Source of the DNA: Gammaproteobacteria bacterium | GTDB lineage: Bacteria > Pseudomonadota > Gammaproteobacteria > Steroidobacterales > Rariloculaceae | Direction: 5' to 3' | Assembly (NCBI GenBank): GCA_022819855.1 | Contig: JAJEGN010000012.1 | Coordinates: forward strand, 260,746 to 324,745 | Length of the DNA stretch: 64,000 nucleotides | Part shown: positions 25,539-34,854 of the stretch, one piece after another | Position numbering within the stretch: position 1 is the stretch's first letter | How the letters are laid out: every line of letters begins with the position of its first letter | The notes under the pieces: model-generated | The model's input: only the letters and a program-made list of their open reading frames with translations | Told to the model about the DNA's origin: nothing | Databases searched by the model: none | Program-made: the position numbers and the translations under genes

Positions 25539-28078
25539 ATTCGACGCCAGAGATGGCCCGGACAGGACCGCCGATCCCTCTTGCGGCTCGCCCGCGAATC
25601 CTCATCGCCGCGCTGACGGCCTGCCTGATCTCCGCAGGCTGCGATCGGAGCGACCGGCCGCCGCCTCCCCCGCCGACCGTGTCCCTGACGGCGCCGGACG
25701 ACGTAATGATCGAGGAGGCGGACAACCGCAAGGTACCGGTGACCGTACGACTCGACAGGACCTCACCGGCCACCATCACCGTGCAGTTGAACTTCAGCGG
25801 TTCGGCTACCCGCGGCCGCGACTACGCGGTCGGCTCCGATGCGCTCGTCGTGCCCTCGGGCAGCGTGCTGGCGAGCACCCACATCGACGTCTACCGGGAC
25901 TTCGATGCGGAGGGGGACGAGACCATAGCCGTCGGCGTGGAATCGGTGAACGGAAACGCCCTTGTCGGCAGTGAGTCCCGCATCATGCTGACCGTGCTCG
26001 ACGGGGAGGCAGCGCGGATCGACAAGCAGGCGCGAGAACCGGAGCCGCATCTGATCGTCTTTCCGGAGCGGTACAGCGTGACCGGGGACACCGTCGAACT
26101 CGGGATTCTGGCGATCAACACGTCGCCCGAAGGCGAGACGGCAACCCTCACAGCGGAGTGGTCCACGGATTTCGAGTTCCTTACGGACGTGCATTCGCTC
26201 GGCTTCGTCGACGTGCCGCCGGTCAACCCGGACATGTTCCATTTTCCCGAAACGCACGGGTTCACGCTGCCGCTCGACACCCTGGAGCCGAATGGACGGT
26301 ACTTCGTCCGGGCGTACCTGTCAGGCGCCGGAACTGGAAATTCCGACTCCGGGACGATTGCCGACTACGCATTTCTGGCCGGTTTCCTGACCGATGCACG
26401 CGGCAAGGTCGTGACCCGCTGCACGATACCGGAGCGAAACGCGGGCCCGACCGGCGCGGACCCCCTGTTCGTCCACCAATGGCATCTGAGCAACACCGGG
26501 CAGACCGCGTATTCAAACGCAGCGGGCCTGGCCGGCGCGGACCTTCGCATGACAGGATCGATCGGCGCCCGGCGCAACGGCGCAGGCGTCAAGATCGCCG
26601 TGGTCGATACCGGCCTTGAAATCTGCCATCCGGACCTGGCGGCCAACGTGGCCGAAGGTCAATCTTTCAACTTCGCGTACGGGTTCACCGCCGGCGCCTC
26701 CCGCACCGATCCGTTCAACCACGGCATTCTCGGCGACCACGGCACGAGCGTGGCCGGGGTTGCGGCAGCGGCGGCGAACAACGGCCGCGGCGGGCGCGGC
26801 GTGGCGCCGGAGGCGTCGCTGGTGGGATTCAACGTCGGCGCCGCCGTGTACGGCGGAGACGCGGAGCTTGCAATGTTTGAAAGCCTGGGCGGCAGCGACG
26901 ATTCGCCCGATTCGGCCGGCGTCGACATCTTCAACATGAGTTTCGGCACGGAACTTCCGGCGGAGAATTCCTCGGAGGATTTCGTGCGGCTGGTGAAGAT
27001 GGGTACGGGCGAACTTCGCTCCGGTAAAGGCGCGCTGTACATCAAGGCGGCGGGAAACGACTTCGAGCATTGCCACCGCAATCACCCGCTCAACGAGGAG
27101 GTCGGCTGCATCGGCGCCAACGCCGACCCGGACCACAATCTGCCGTACCTGATCGCCGTCGGCGCGTTCAACGCCGAGGACGTCAGGTCGTCCTATTCAA
27201 GCGCCGGGGCGAATCTCTGGGTGGTCGGACCGGCGGGCGAAGACGGTGTGGAGCGTCCGGCGATCATTACCACCGACCAGGCCGGCGCGCACGTCGGATT
27301 GGACGCGGCTCCGGACAACGTGCTGTCCAGCGACCACCCGCTGAACCGAAACGGAGACTACACGAGCGCGTTCGGCGGAACGTCGTCGGCCACACCCGCC
27401 GTCGCGGGAGCGATCGCGGTGCTGCTCGGCGCGTATCCGGCGCTGACCTGGCGCGACGTCAAACACATCCTGGCGTCCGCGGCGCGGCAGATCGACCCCG
27501 GCCGCGACGAAATCCGGGCGGCCTTCAACGGGCGCCCGTACATCGCGCGGCACCGCTGGCAGACCAACGCCGCGGGCTACCGCTTCCACAACTGGTACGG
27601 ATTCGGCGCGGTCGCCATCGACGACGCGCTCGAGGTGGCGGCAGGCCATGTTCCGGGCAGCCTCGGGGAGTTCGTGGAATCGCCGTGGTTCGAAGGGGAC
27701 ATGGCATCCGGGCCGCCCCTGGCCATTCCGGATGCGGACGGCGGAGGAGTTACCGACAGCCTGTCGGTTGCCGGATTGCCCGAATCGTCCAACATCGAGG
27801 CTGTAATTGTCGAGATTTCGGCGGATCACTCCAACGCGCTGGACCTCGGCATCACGTTGCGATCGCCTTCCGGCGCCGCCAGTATCGTCAACGCGCCTTT
27901 CAACGCGTTGCTCGACGGCTACCGGGGCGGGCTGCTCGAATGGCATCTGATGAGCAACGCGTTCTACGGCGAGAATCCCAACGGAACGTGGACGGTGCAC
28001 GTGGCGGATCTGGCCGCCGACGATACCGGTCGACTGGAGTCGTGGCGATTGCGATTTTTCTATGGCGAGCACCCGTAA
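25529..28078 (+). CDS. Lipoprotein subtilase (S8) with Calx-beta-like and P domains
   Basis: An 849-residue exported serine protease (GTG start; an ATG at 25553 is an alternative). Order: signal peptide with lipobox Cys38, Pro-rich linker, Calx-beta-like domain (about 50-160), a spacer domain with GxYFVRAYLS, the S8 catalytic domain, and a C-terminal proprotein-convertase P domain (about 725-845). The catalytic triad is Asp360 in AVVDTGLE, His404 in GDHGTSVAG and Ser619 in GGTSSATPAV, with oxyanion Asn510 in KAAGND. It would be anchored to a membrane by its lipid. The unlinked upstream partner may serve as its propeptide. Confidence 0.9.
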   Translation: MAVDSTPEMARTGPPIPLAARPRILIAALTACLISAGCDRSDRPPPPPPTVSLTAPDDVMIEEADNRKVPVTVRLDRTSPATITVQLNFSGSATRGRDYAVGSDALVVPSGSVLASTHIDVYRDFDAEGDETIAVGVESVNGNALVGSESRIMLTVLDGEAARIDKQAREPEPHLIVFPERYSVTGDTVELGILAINTSPEGETATLTAEWSTDFEFLTDVHSLGFVDVPPVNPDMFHFPETHGFTLPLDTLEPNGRYFVRAYLSGAGTGNSDSGTIADYAFLAGFLTDARGKVVTRCTIPERNAGPTGADPLFVHQWHLSNTGQTAYSNAAGLAGADLRMTGSIGARRNGAGVKIAVVDTGLEICHPDLAANVAEGQSFNFAYGFTAGASRTDPFNHGILGDHGTSVAGVAAAAANNGRGGRGVAPEASLVGFNVGAAVYGGDAELAMFESLGGSDDSPDSAGVDIFNMSFGTELPAENSSEDFVRLVKMGTGELRSGKGALYIKAAGNDFEHCHRNHPLNEEVGCIGANADPDHNLPYLIAVGAFNAEDVRSSYSSAGANLWVVGPAGEDGVERPAIITTDQAGAHVGLDAAPDNVLSSDHPLNRNGDYTSAFGGTSSATPAVAGAIAVLLGAYPALTWRDVKHILASAARQIDPGRDEIRAAFNGRPYIARHRWQTNAAGYRFHNWYGFGAVAIDDALEVAAGHVPGSLGEFVESPWFEGDMASGPPLAIPDADGGGVTDSLSVAGLPESSNIEAVIVEISADHSNALDLGITLRSPSGAASIVNAPFNALLDGYRGGLLEWHLMSNAFYGENPNGTWTVHVADLAADDTGRLESWRLRFFYGEHP

Positions 28079-28209
28079 CCGGATGACGGCGCCTGCAGAC
28101 GGGTAAACGGATTGCCCGTTTCGAGCATCCAAACATTATCCAGATGCCGAAGTTGGACGCATGAGTTGCCGCTGGATCGCTTTCGAAGTACTGCCCGGAA
28201 TGCCGCACA

Positions 28210-28794
28210 GTGCCACTGCGCAAAGCTGAGACAATAGCTTCCGGCCCTGCGCCGGAGCCTGAACCGATCGACAAGAAGAGCGTATTGCTGTGCGTGCGAG
28301 CTGCTCAACGTGGCGATGTTGACGCCTTCGAGAAACTCTATCGGCACTTCGCCGGGCTCGTATATGGCCTGTGCCTGCGAATGCTCGCATCGCCGGCGGA
28401 CGCGGAAGACTGCGTCCAACTGACGTTCTCGAAAGCGTGGGCGCAACTCGACCGATTCGAAGGACGCAGCGAGTTCGGGACCTGGCTCCACCGAATAGCC
28501 GTCAATGAAGCACTGATGGCGGAGAGACGAAATCGACGATTCCAGCTCGTCGACGCACACAACGAGACGGCTGCGGAGACCCGCAGTTTCGCTACCGCGA
28601 TCGATATCGAACAAGCCGTTGCGAATCTGCCGATGCGGCGGCGCCACGTTTTCGTACTCAAAGCCGTTTACGGCTACAGCCATGAAGAGATCGCCGGCCT
28701 TCTGGGCATCTCTTCCGGGACATCCAGAGCCCAGTACCACCAGGCACGTCAGACACTGATGGACGTGCTGGGGCAGGAGAAGCAGCATGAGTGA
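28210..28794 (+). CDS. ECF-type RNA polymerase sigma factor
   Basis: A 194-residue sigma-70 family ECF factor. Region 2 contains AFEKLYRHFAGLVYGLCLRM and the DAEDCVQLTFSKAWAQLDRF block; region 4 has the helix-turn-helix ALPMRRRHVFVLKAVYGYSH-like segment with EEIAGLLGISSGTSRAQYHQ. The GTG at 28210 is the longest sensible start. It overlaps the next gene by eight bases, the usual sigma/anti-sigma coupling. It probably drives the downstream envelope genes, and its own promoter if autoregulated. No -35 GGAAC-type box was obvious upstream. Confidence 0.9.
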   Translation: MPLRKAETIASGPAPEPEPIDKKSVLLCVRAAQRGDVDAFEKLYRHFAGLVYGLCLRMLASPADAEDCVQLTFSKAWAQLDRFEGRSEFGTWLHRIAVNEALMAERRNRRFQLVDAHNETAAETRSFATAIDIEQAVANLPMRRRHVFVLKAVYGYSHEEIAGLLGISSGTSRAQYHQARQTLMDVLGQEKQHE

Positions 28795-29305
28795 CAATAA
28801 CGATCTTCGTGCCACGATGTTGGACGAGCGCGTCGGCGCCATGAAGCGCGAATTGACGCCCGCCAGGGACCTCTGGCCGGAAATTTCGCCGCAGCTTGCG
28901 CCACGGGATAGCGCTGCCGCAGGTTCGCCGCCCGCGTGGCGGCCGCGCGGTTGGGCATCGATCGGTGTCGCGGTCGCCGCGGGCTATCTGCTCGCGATCT
29001 GGTTTCCGTTCGCCTCGATAGCCGGCCGAAACGGAGCAGAGCCGTTGCCCCCCCAGCTTCAGGGAGGGCTGATGCAGAGCATCCAGCAGTCTCTCGATCA
29101 ACTGCCGGTAAGTACGCGGGCCGTCGTCGAGACCGATGTGGCCGGATTCGAGCTCGATTGGCTGCGGATCGAAGAAGCCCTGGAGGCGGAACCTGACAAC
29201 CCCTTGCTTAACGAACTGCTGATGTCCGCTCAGGAACGGGCACAGTCGGTTCAAGACCGACTGGATCGACTTGCGAACAGTTCAGCCGAAGCGGTGCAGA
29301 TATGA
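28787..29305 (+). CDS. Single-pass membrane protein, probable anti-sigma factor
   Basis: A 172-residue protein whose first ~65 residues are cytoplasmic-like, followed by one transmembrane helix (about 66-82, ASIGVAVAAGYLLAIWFPF) and a periplasmic helical tail. It contains no recognisable zinc anti-sigma (HxxxCxxC) motif. Its place directly after, and overlapping, an ECF sigma gene suggests an anti-sigma function. It overlaps the DUF4097 gene by four bases (ATGA). Confidence 0.7.
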   Translation: MSDNNDLRATMLDERVGAMKRELTPARDLWPEISPQLAPRDSAAAGSPPAWRPRGWASIGVAVAAGYLLAIWFPFASIAGRNGAEPLPPQLQGGLMQSIQQSLDQLPVSTRAVVETDVAGFELDWLRIEEALEAEPDNPLLNELLMSAQERAQSVQDRLDRLANSSAEAVQI

Positions 29306-30270
29306 AACCACTCGATCGAAGGCTTGGCGCGTCGCTTGCGGCCCTCTTGCTCGCCGGGCACGCAGACAGCCAGACCATTGACCGCGTAAGCATCGATGAA
29401 CAGACGTTTCGGCACATCATCGAGGCGCCGTCCCCCGGACATGTCTCCGTCTCGATGGACGTGGGCGAACTGATCGTCCGCGGATGGGACCGGAACGACA
29501 TCGAAGTCTCGGGGGAACTCGGCGAAGATGCGATACGCGTCGAGTTGTCTCGGGACGAAGGTCAGTTGCTGATCAATGTGGTCCCGGTCCCCGTTGGCTC
29601 CGAACCGGAGTTCGGCGGCGAAACCGACATCTACGTCAGCATGCCGCGCCAGACCGATCTGACTTTCTCAACGACGGACGCCGAGGCTCTGATCGCCGGC
29701 GTCGATGGCAGCCAGACGCTTCACACGATCAGCGGCGACATCGAGACGGAAGTCCGGGGGGGAGCCGTTACAGCCGAATCGGCAAGCGGAGACTTGTCGG
29801 TCTTCAACAGAACCGGATTCGGTGCGGCTGGAGAGGCGCCGAACTTTGGTGTTGTCGAATTCGCCGCCGTGGTATTGACCAGCCTGAGCGGCGAGATCGA
29901 AGCTCGCGGTCCGCTCGGGCAACTGACGGCTTCGACGGTAAGCGGCGACATCGAACTCGACGTCGATAACGCTTCCACGCTCTATCTCGACACGAGCAAC
30001 GGAAATATCGAAGTCGAGGCCGACCTGAATGCCGGAGCCGAAGTGTATGCAGAAACGATCAATGGCGACGTGGAACTCGACATCGGCGAAGAAGGCAACC
30101 TGACTCTGGATCTCGAGTCGTTCAGCGGGCGCATCGAGAACTGCTTCGGGTACGACGATCAGCCGTCGAACTCCGGCTCGGGACGAGAGTTACGTATCGA
30201 CGGGCCCGACGATTCACCGAGCGTGCGCGTTCGGACGCTGAACGGCGATATCGAGCTGTGCTCCTCCTGA
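29302..30270 (+). CDS. DUF4097-type secreted beta-solenoid protein
   Basis: A 322-residue exported protein with an N-terminal signal peptide ending about ALLLAGHADSQ. The body is a series of short strands with recurring SGDIE, NGDVELD and TINGDVE motifs, typical of the DUF4097 (putative adhesin) parallel-beta repeat family often encoded with ECF sigma factors. Two Cys residues occur only in the C-terminal fifth and may form a disulfide. It belongs to the three-gene overlapping sigma operon. Confidence 0.8.
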   Translation: MKPLDRRLGASLAALLLAGHADSQTIDRVSIDEQTFRHIIEAPSPGHVSVSMDVGELIVRGWDRNDIEVSGELGEDAIRVELSRDEGQLLINVVPVPVGSEPEFGGETDIYVSMPRQTDLTFSTTDAEALIAGVDGSQTLHTISGDIETEVRGGAVTAESASGDLSVFNRTGFGAAGEAPNFGVVEFAAVVLTSLSGEIEARGPLGQLTASTVSGDIELDVDNASTLYLDTSNGNIEVEADLNAGAEVYAETINGDVELDIGEEGNLTLDLESFSGRIENCFGYDDQPSNSGSGRELRIDGPDDSPSVRVRTLNGDIELCSS

Positions 30271-30298
30271 CTTCGACGAGTAATTCCAGGACAAATTT

Positions 30299-32527
30299 TT
30301 GATTTACAGGACATTATCTGTGAACGCTCATACACGTGGCCCCGTTGGAACGGGCGGCGCTCCTGAAGCGCTCACCCTGCTGCTGTGTGCCTTTGGCTTC
30401 AGCCAGGCGCAGGGGCAGGACCACCCGTCTTCGAGTGACGTGAGCGAACGCGACAAGGTGCTGCGAATCGCCCGGACAGAGACTGCTCCAACGATAGACG
30501 GCGTTCTGGACGATTCGGTCTGGACGCTGGCGCCGGTTATCGACGATCTGCACCAATTCGATCCCGTGGATCACGGGGAGCCGACGGAGCGTACCGAAGT
30601 CTACGTTCTCTACGACGACGAGAATCTTTACGTTGCGGCCCGCATGTTCGACAGCGAACCGGATCAGATACAGGCGCGACAGATGGTGCAGGGTCAGCCG
30701 ATGTGGTTCGACGACTCGTTCAGCATCCTGTTGGACCCGTTCAACAACAAGCGCACCGGTTACAGCTTCCAGGTCAATCCGGTCGGCAATCGACGTGACG
30801 GGATCTTTGAGACGCCTACCGAGCAGAACCAGGACTGGGAGGGTATCTGGCATGCCGAAGCCCGGGTCAACGATGAAGGCTGGGCCGCCGAATTCTCGAT
30901 TCCTTTCAAGACACTGAACTTCGACCCGAACAATGCCGATTGGGGATTCACGGTGGAACGCAGCATCGCGCGAAAGCGGGAAGACATCGCCTGGGTATCG
31001 TTCAACCGCGAGGTCAACCCCGGAGCGACTGGCGTCATCGCCGGTCTGACCGGGCTACAGCAGGGAATGGGTCTGGATATCGTGCCGTCGATCGTGACGA
31101 GTCAGTCTACGGACTACGGGACGAATGACTCCGATTCTCAGACAGATCCGTCTCTCGACGTGTTCTACAACTTCACGCCTTCGTTGACAGGTGTATTGAC
31201 GCTCAATACGGACTTCTCAGCGACCGAGGTCGACGATCGTCAGATCAATCTCACTCGCTTCTCGCTGTTCTTCCCGGAGAAGCGCGATTTCTTCCTGCAG
31301 GACGTCGACATCTTTTCGTTTGGCGGACTCGACCGAAACGGCATCCCGTTTCATTCGCGCCGCATAGGGTTGGGCGGTAACGGGCAGCCCGTTGATCTGG
31401 AGGTTGGCGCCAAAGTCACGGGACGCGTCGGCCGCTGGAACGTCGGCGTTCTGGACATTCAGCAGGAAGGGTTCGGCGACGTGGACGACAGCAACCTCTT
31501 CGTCGGTCGAGTCTCGGCAAACGTGCTGGAGGAGTCGAGCGTCGGCGTGATCCTCACCAACGGCGATCCGCACAGTAATCTCGACAACTCGCTGGTCGGC
31601 GCGGACTTCCGCTATCGCAATACCAATCTCCCGGGGGATCGCACGCTCGAAGGCGAACTCTGGTTTCAGCAGTCCGATACGGAAGGAGTCGATGGCAACG
31701 ACTCCGCCTGGGGACTTCGCATAGCGTCACCGAACAGCGAAGGTTTTCTGGGCTGGTTCGCGTACGACACGTTCTCCGAAGACTTCAACCCGGCACTGGG
31801 CTTCGTGAATCGATCCGGAATCGAAAGAACCGATCTGACGGTCGGGTACATCTCCCGAACCGACAATCATCGCTGGCTTCGATCGAACCGTTCCGGCGTC
31901 AACATCGAACGCTTCGACAGAATCTCGGGCGGTCTCGAAAGCAGCAGGATTTATGTTCAGCTGCTTGAGCTGGAAACACACACCGGCGACGACTTCACCC
32001 TGAGCCTCACGCGAAATCGGGAAGTCTTGCTGGAAGCCTTCGAGATCAGCGATGGCGTCGCGATTCCTCCCGGCGACTACGAGTTCGACAGCGTTGGGCT
32101 CGAAATCGGCGGTGCTGAAGTACGGGTTCTTGCTCCGGAGCTGGAAGTCGACGTCGGCGATTTCTACGGCGGCGAAATCCTCTCTGCCACGGCCGGCCTC
32201 GAATGGCGCCCGAACGAGCACTTGTTCCTGGGTCTCGGCTACGAGTACAACGACATCGAGCTGTTTCACGGACACTTCGTCGCGAGGCTGATTCAGGTCG
32301 AGGCGAACTATGCTTTCGATGTGCGTTGGTCCTGTGTCAACCTCATCCAGTACGACAACGAATCCGAATCGGTCGGAATCAACAGCCGCTTACGGTGGAA
32401 TCCTCGTGCGGGGCGCGATCTCTACGTCGTGCTGAATCACGGCTTCGACGCCGACGGCGCCTTCTCCAGGCTCCGTTCCACCGACTCGCGGCTGTCGGTG
32501 AAGTACACGCAAACGTTCCGCTTCTAG
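30299..32527 (+). CDS. DUF5916 outer-membrane protein with CBM9-like domain
   Basis: A 742-residue exported protein. After a signal-like segment comes a carbohydrate-binding family 9-like domain (about 55-220, APTIDGVLDDSVW, then VYVLYDDENLYVAARMFD). A DUF5916 beta-barrel domain follows, with SATEVDDRQINLTRFSLFFP and EKRDFFLQDVDIFSFGG, and a C-terminal aromatic end (TQTFRF) typical of outer-membrane barrels. The start is uncertain: TTG at 30299 or GTG at 30320, each with an AGGA upstream. It follows the sigma operon by 28 bases and may be its target. Confidence 0.82.
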   Translation: MIYRTLSVNAHTRGPVGTGGAPEALTLLLCAFGFSQAQGQDHPSSSDVSERDKVLRIARTETAPTIDGVLDDSVWTLAPVIDDLHQFDPVDHGEPTERTEVYVLYDDENLYVAARMFDSEPDQIQARQMVQGQPMWFDDSFSILLDPFNNKRTGYSFQVNPVGNRRDGIFETPTEQNQDWEGIWHAEARVNDEGWAAEFSIPFKTLNFDPNNADWGFTVERSIARKREDIAWVSFNREVNPGATGVIAGLTGLQQGMGLDIVPSIVTSQSTDYGTNDSDSQTDPSLDVFYNFTPSLTGVLTLNTDFSATEVDDRQINLTRFSLFFPEKRDFFLQDVDIFSFGGLDRNGIPFHSRRIGLGGNGQPVDLEVGAKVTGRVGRWNVGVLDIQQEGFGDVDDSNLFVGRVSANVLEESSVGVILTNGDPHSNLDNSLVGADFRYRNTNLPGDRTLEGELWFQQSDTEGVDGNDSAWGLRIASPNSEGFLGWFAYDTFSEDFNPALGFVNRSGIERTDLTVGYISRTDNHRWLRSNRSGVNIERFDRISGGLESSRIYVQLLELETHTGDDFTLSLTRNREVLLEAFEISDGVAIPPGDYEFDSVGLEIGGAEVRVLAPELEVDVGDFYGGEILSATAGLEWRPNEHLFLGLGYEYNDIELFHGHFVARLIQVEANYAFDVRWSCVNLIQYDNESESVGINSRLRWNPRAGRDLYVVLNHGFDADGAFSRLRSTDSRLSVKYTQTFRF

Positions 32528-32634
32528 TCGGGAGGTGTGCCCTTCGCTGTCGTGCGCAAACTGACGAACATGGGCTCAGCGACCTCCTGACGAAAGTCGC
32601 CTGAGAGTCCGCGCGATGCGCATCGTGCGACGCC

Positions 32635-33201
32635 TCAGCGCATCCCGAGCCTCCTGCCCCGCTCGAGCAAAGCCATCGTCTCGTCGAGCCGCCGTTGCCG
32701 GGTCTCAGGCCGCTTGGCCATGTTGATCCAGCCAGTGAACTCGGTGCGGTAGGACGGCGCGAGCGATTCGAAGAAGCTGGCCGCTTTCTCGTTCTTCCGC
32801 AGGAAATCGGCAAGCTCCGGGGGAACGGAAAGGTCGATCGTTGCAGGCGGCGCGTTCCAGCTCCCCGTCCGCTTCGCTTGCCGGATCGCCTTGCGGCCCG
32901 CCTCGGTCATGAGCCCCGCCCCGATCATTTTCTCTGCACGCTTGCGGTTCGTGGCTGACCACTGGCTCTTCTCCTTGCGAGGCGAGAACCGATGCGTGTA
33001 ACGCTCATCGTCGATCGAACGTCTTACGCCGTCGATCCAGCCGAAGCACAGGGCCTCCTCGACCGAATCGTTGTACGTGACCGTGGGCTTGCCGGTATGG
33101 CGCTTGTAATAGACGAGCCAGACATCCGTGCGGGAGTCGTGGTTCGTTTCGAGCCAGCGCCGCCACGCCCGGCGGCTGCGTGGAGTGAATTTTCTGCCCA
33201 T
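32635..33201 (-). CDS. YdeI/OmpD-associated family protein
   Basis: A 188-residue cytosolic protein of the YdeI family. Conserved segments are the N-terminal WLVYYKRHTGKPTVTYNDSV and EEALCFGWIDGVRRSIDDER, and the central RFSPRKEKSQWSATNRKRAE. The C-terminal helical part contains TEFTGWINMAKRPETRQRRL, the usual end of the family. Members are variously annotated as bacteriocin-protection or OmpD-associated, with no established mechanism. It is transcribed alone, convergent with the DUF5916 gene. Confidence 0.9.
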   Translation of the reverse strand: MGRKFTPRSRRAWRRWLETNHDSRTDVWLVYYKRHTGKPTVTYNDSVEEALCFGWIDGVRRSIDDERYTHRFSPRKEKSQWSATNRKRAEKMIGAGLMTEAGRKAIRQAKRTGSWNAPPATIDLSVPPELADFLRKNEKAASFFESLAPSYRTEFTGWINMAKRPETRQRRLDETMALLERGRRLGMR

Positions 33202-33429
33202 GACTGTCCTTGAGCCGGCGCGGCGCCAGTCAGTGTACCAGCGGGCAGATTCGGGGGAACGCGGGATCGGGACCGACCGGAACGCAGCCCGGGTGGGTCA
33301 GCGTATCCGATGGTCTTTGATGCACGCTCTGCAGTCGAACATCGCTAGTTCGTTGTCATGCGCCGGACCCGACCACAGTTGGTCCGATGAGCGTGCGCAC
33401 GTTAGACTGAGCCGCTTGCGGCGGGCTGC

Positions 33430-34851
33430 ATGAAAAGGACAAGAGCCCGCGTCGACAGTGGGGTGTCCGGCTACGTGTCTACCAAGTCCGCTGCTCGCGA
33501 AATCGAGTTGAGCGACCAACCTCCGGGTCCGCGAGGACTACCGTATTTCGGATGTCTGAACTCCCTGTTGCGCGACCCGATGTTGTTCTGGTCATCGGTC
33601 GCGAACAGGTACGGCGGCATCGCCAGGGTGCCGCTGAAGGGCCGGCACGTCTTCCTGGTTTCCGATCCCGATCTGCTCTACGAGCTGCTCGTCACGAAGC
33701 GGCGCCGTTACCGCAAGAACGTCCGCTACCAGGCCGCCATCGACACCTTTGGCGAAGGCCTGTTGCTGTCCGAGGGGGATCGCTGGAACAGGCAGCGCCT
33801 CATCACTCAACCGGCGTTCAGGAACGACTACATCCGCTCCCAGGTCCCGTCGATGTCGGCCATAACGAAAGGGTATCTCGACGAATGGGCAGGCGCTGCA
33901 TCGAACGGTAGCCTGACTCGGGACGTCGAAATCGACTTCCTGAAATTGACGCAGACGCTCGCCGGCCACTACCTCATGGGGCCGGGCTTTGCGGAGATCG
34001 ACGAACGATTCCATGCCGCCGCAATCGCGATCAAGAACAACTGGCCCATCCCCCCGCGCAGCGTACTCGCACTCTACAAGCCGAAAGGCAAGAAGCGGCA
34101 AACGGAGTTCGACGCTGCGATTCGCGCCGCGGACGCCTGCATATTCGAGTACCTGGAAGCGCAGAAGAAGACCGATTTCGAAGACGCCGGGGTCATGAGC
34201 CTGCTCGTGCACAAGAGTCGCGAGCAAGGCGACGAATACGACGCCAAGTCGCTGCGCGACCAGTTCATGAGCCTGTTCTTTGCCGGGCATGAGACCTCGG
34301 CCATGTCGCTCGCGTGGGCGCACTACCTGCTATGGCAGCACGGCGACGCACGGGCGAAGCTCAGGCAGGAGGTCGATACCGTCATGGGTACGCGCGAACC
34401 TGCCGCTGAGGACGTCGATCAGCTTGAGTTCACTGAGTGCGTGCTCAACGAGACGCTCAGGCTCTACTCGCCGATCCACTCCATTTCCAGGGTCGCGCTC
34501 GAAGACGATTCGCTTGGCGGTTACACGATTCCCGCGGGCGCGATGATCTACATTTCGCTTTACGCGATTCACCGGCTGCCTGGGATATGGCCGAATCCGG
34601 ACGAGTTCGATCCGGAGCGGTTCCTGCCGGAGCGTTCCGTCGGACGGCCGCGCTTCGCGTTCATTCCCTTCGCCGCGGGGCACCGCAACTGCATCGGCGC
34701 ATCCATGGCAGTCGTCGAACTCAAGCTCGTGATCGCGCTCATCGCGCAGCGCTTCGTACTTGATCTCGCCCCTGGGCACAAGGTTCGCACGTCCGCAGAA
34801 ACCACCATGCGGCCGCGCTACGGGATGCGGATGACCATCCGGGAGAGATAG
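33430..34851 (+). CDS. Cytochrome P450
   Basis: A 473-residue soluble P450 mono-oxygenase. The I-helix oxygen-binding motif AGHETS is at 285-290, the K-helix ExxR at 341-344 (ETLR), the PERF region near 395-398, and the haem-binding FAAGHRNCIG with proximal Cys421. The N-terminus lacks a membrane anchor, so it is probably cytosolic and needs separate ferredoxin/reductase partners, not seen nearby. The methyltransferase gene starts three bases after its stop, suggesting successive tailoring of one substrate. Confidence 0.95.
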   Translation: MKRTRARVDSGVSGYVSTKSAAREIELSDQPPGPRGLPYFGCLNSLLRDPMLFWSSVANRYGGIARVPLKGRHVFLVSDPDLLYELLVTKRRRYRKNVRYQAAIDTFGEGLLLSEGDRWNRQRLITQPAFRNDYIRSQVPSMSAITKGYLDEWAGAASNGSLTRDVEIDFLKLTQTLAGHYLMGPGFAEIDERFHAAAIAIKNNWPIPPRSVLALYKPKGKKRQTEFDAAIRAADACIFEYLEAQKKTDFEDAGVMSLLVHKSREQGDEYDAKSLRDQFMSLFFAGHETSAMSLAWAHYLLWQHGDARAKLRQEVDTVMGTREPAAEDVDQLEFTECVLNETLRLYSPIHSISRVALEDDSLGGYTIPAGAMIYISLYAIHRLPGIWPNPDEFDPERFLPERSVGRPRFAFIPFAAGHRNCIGASMAVVELKLVIALIAQRFVLDLAPGHKVRTSAETTMRPRYGMRMTIRER

Positions 34852-34854
34852 CGG

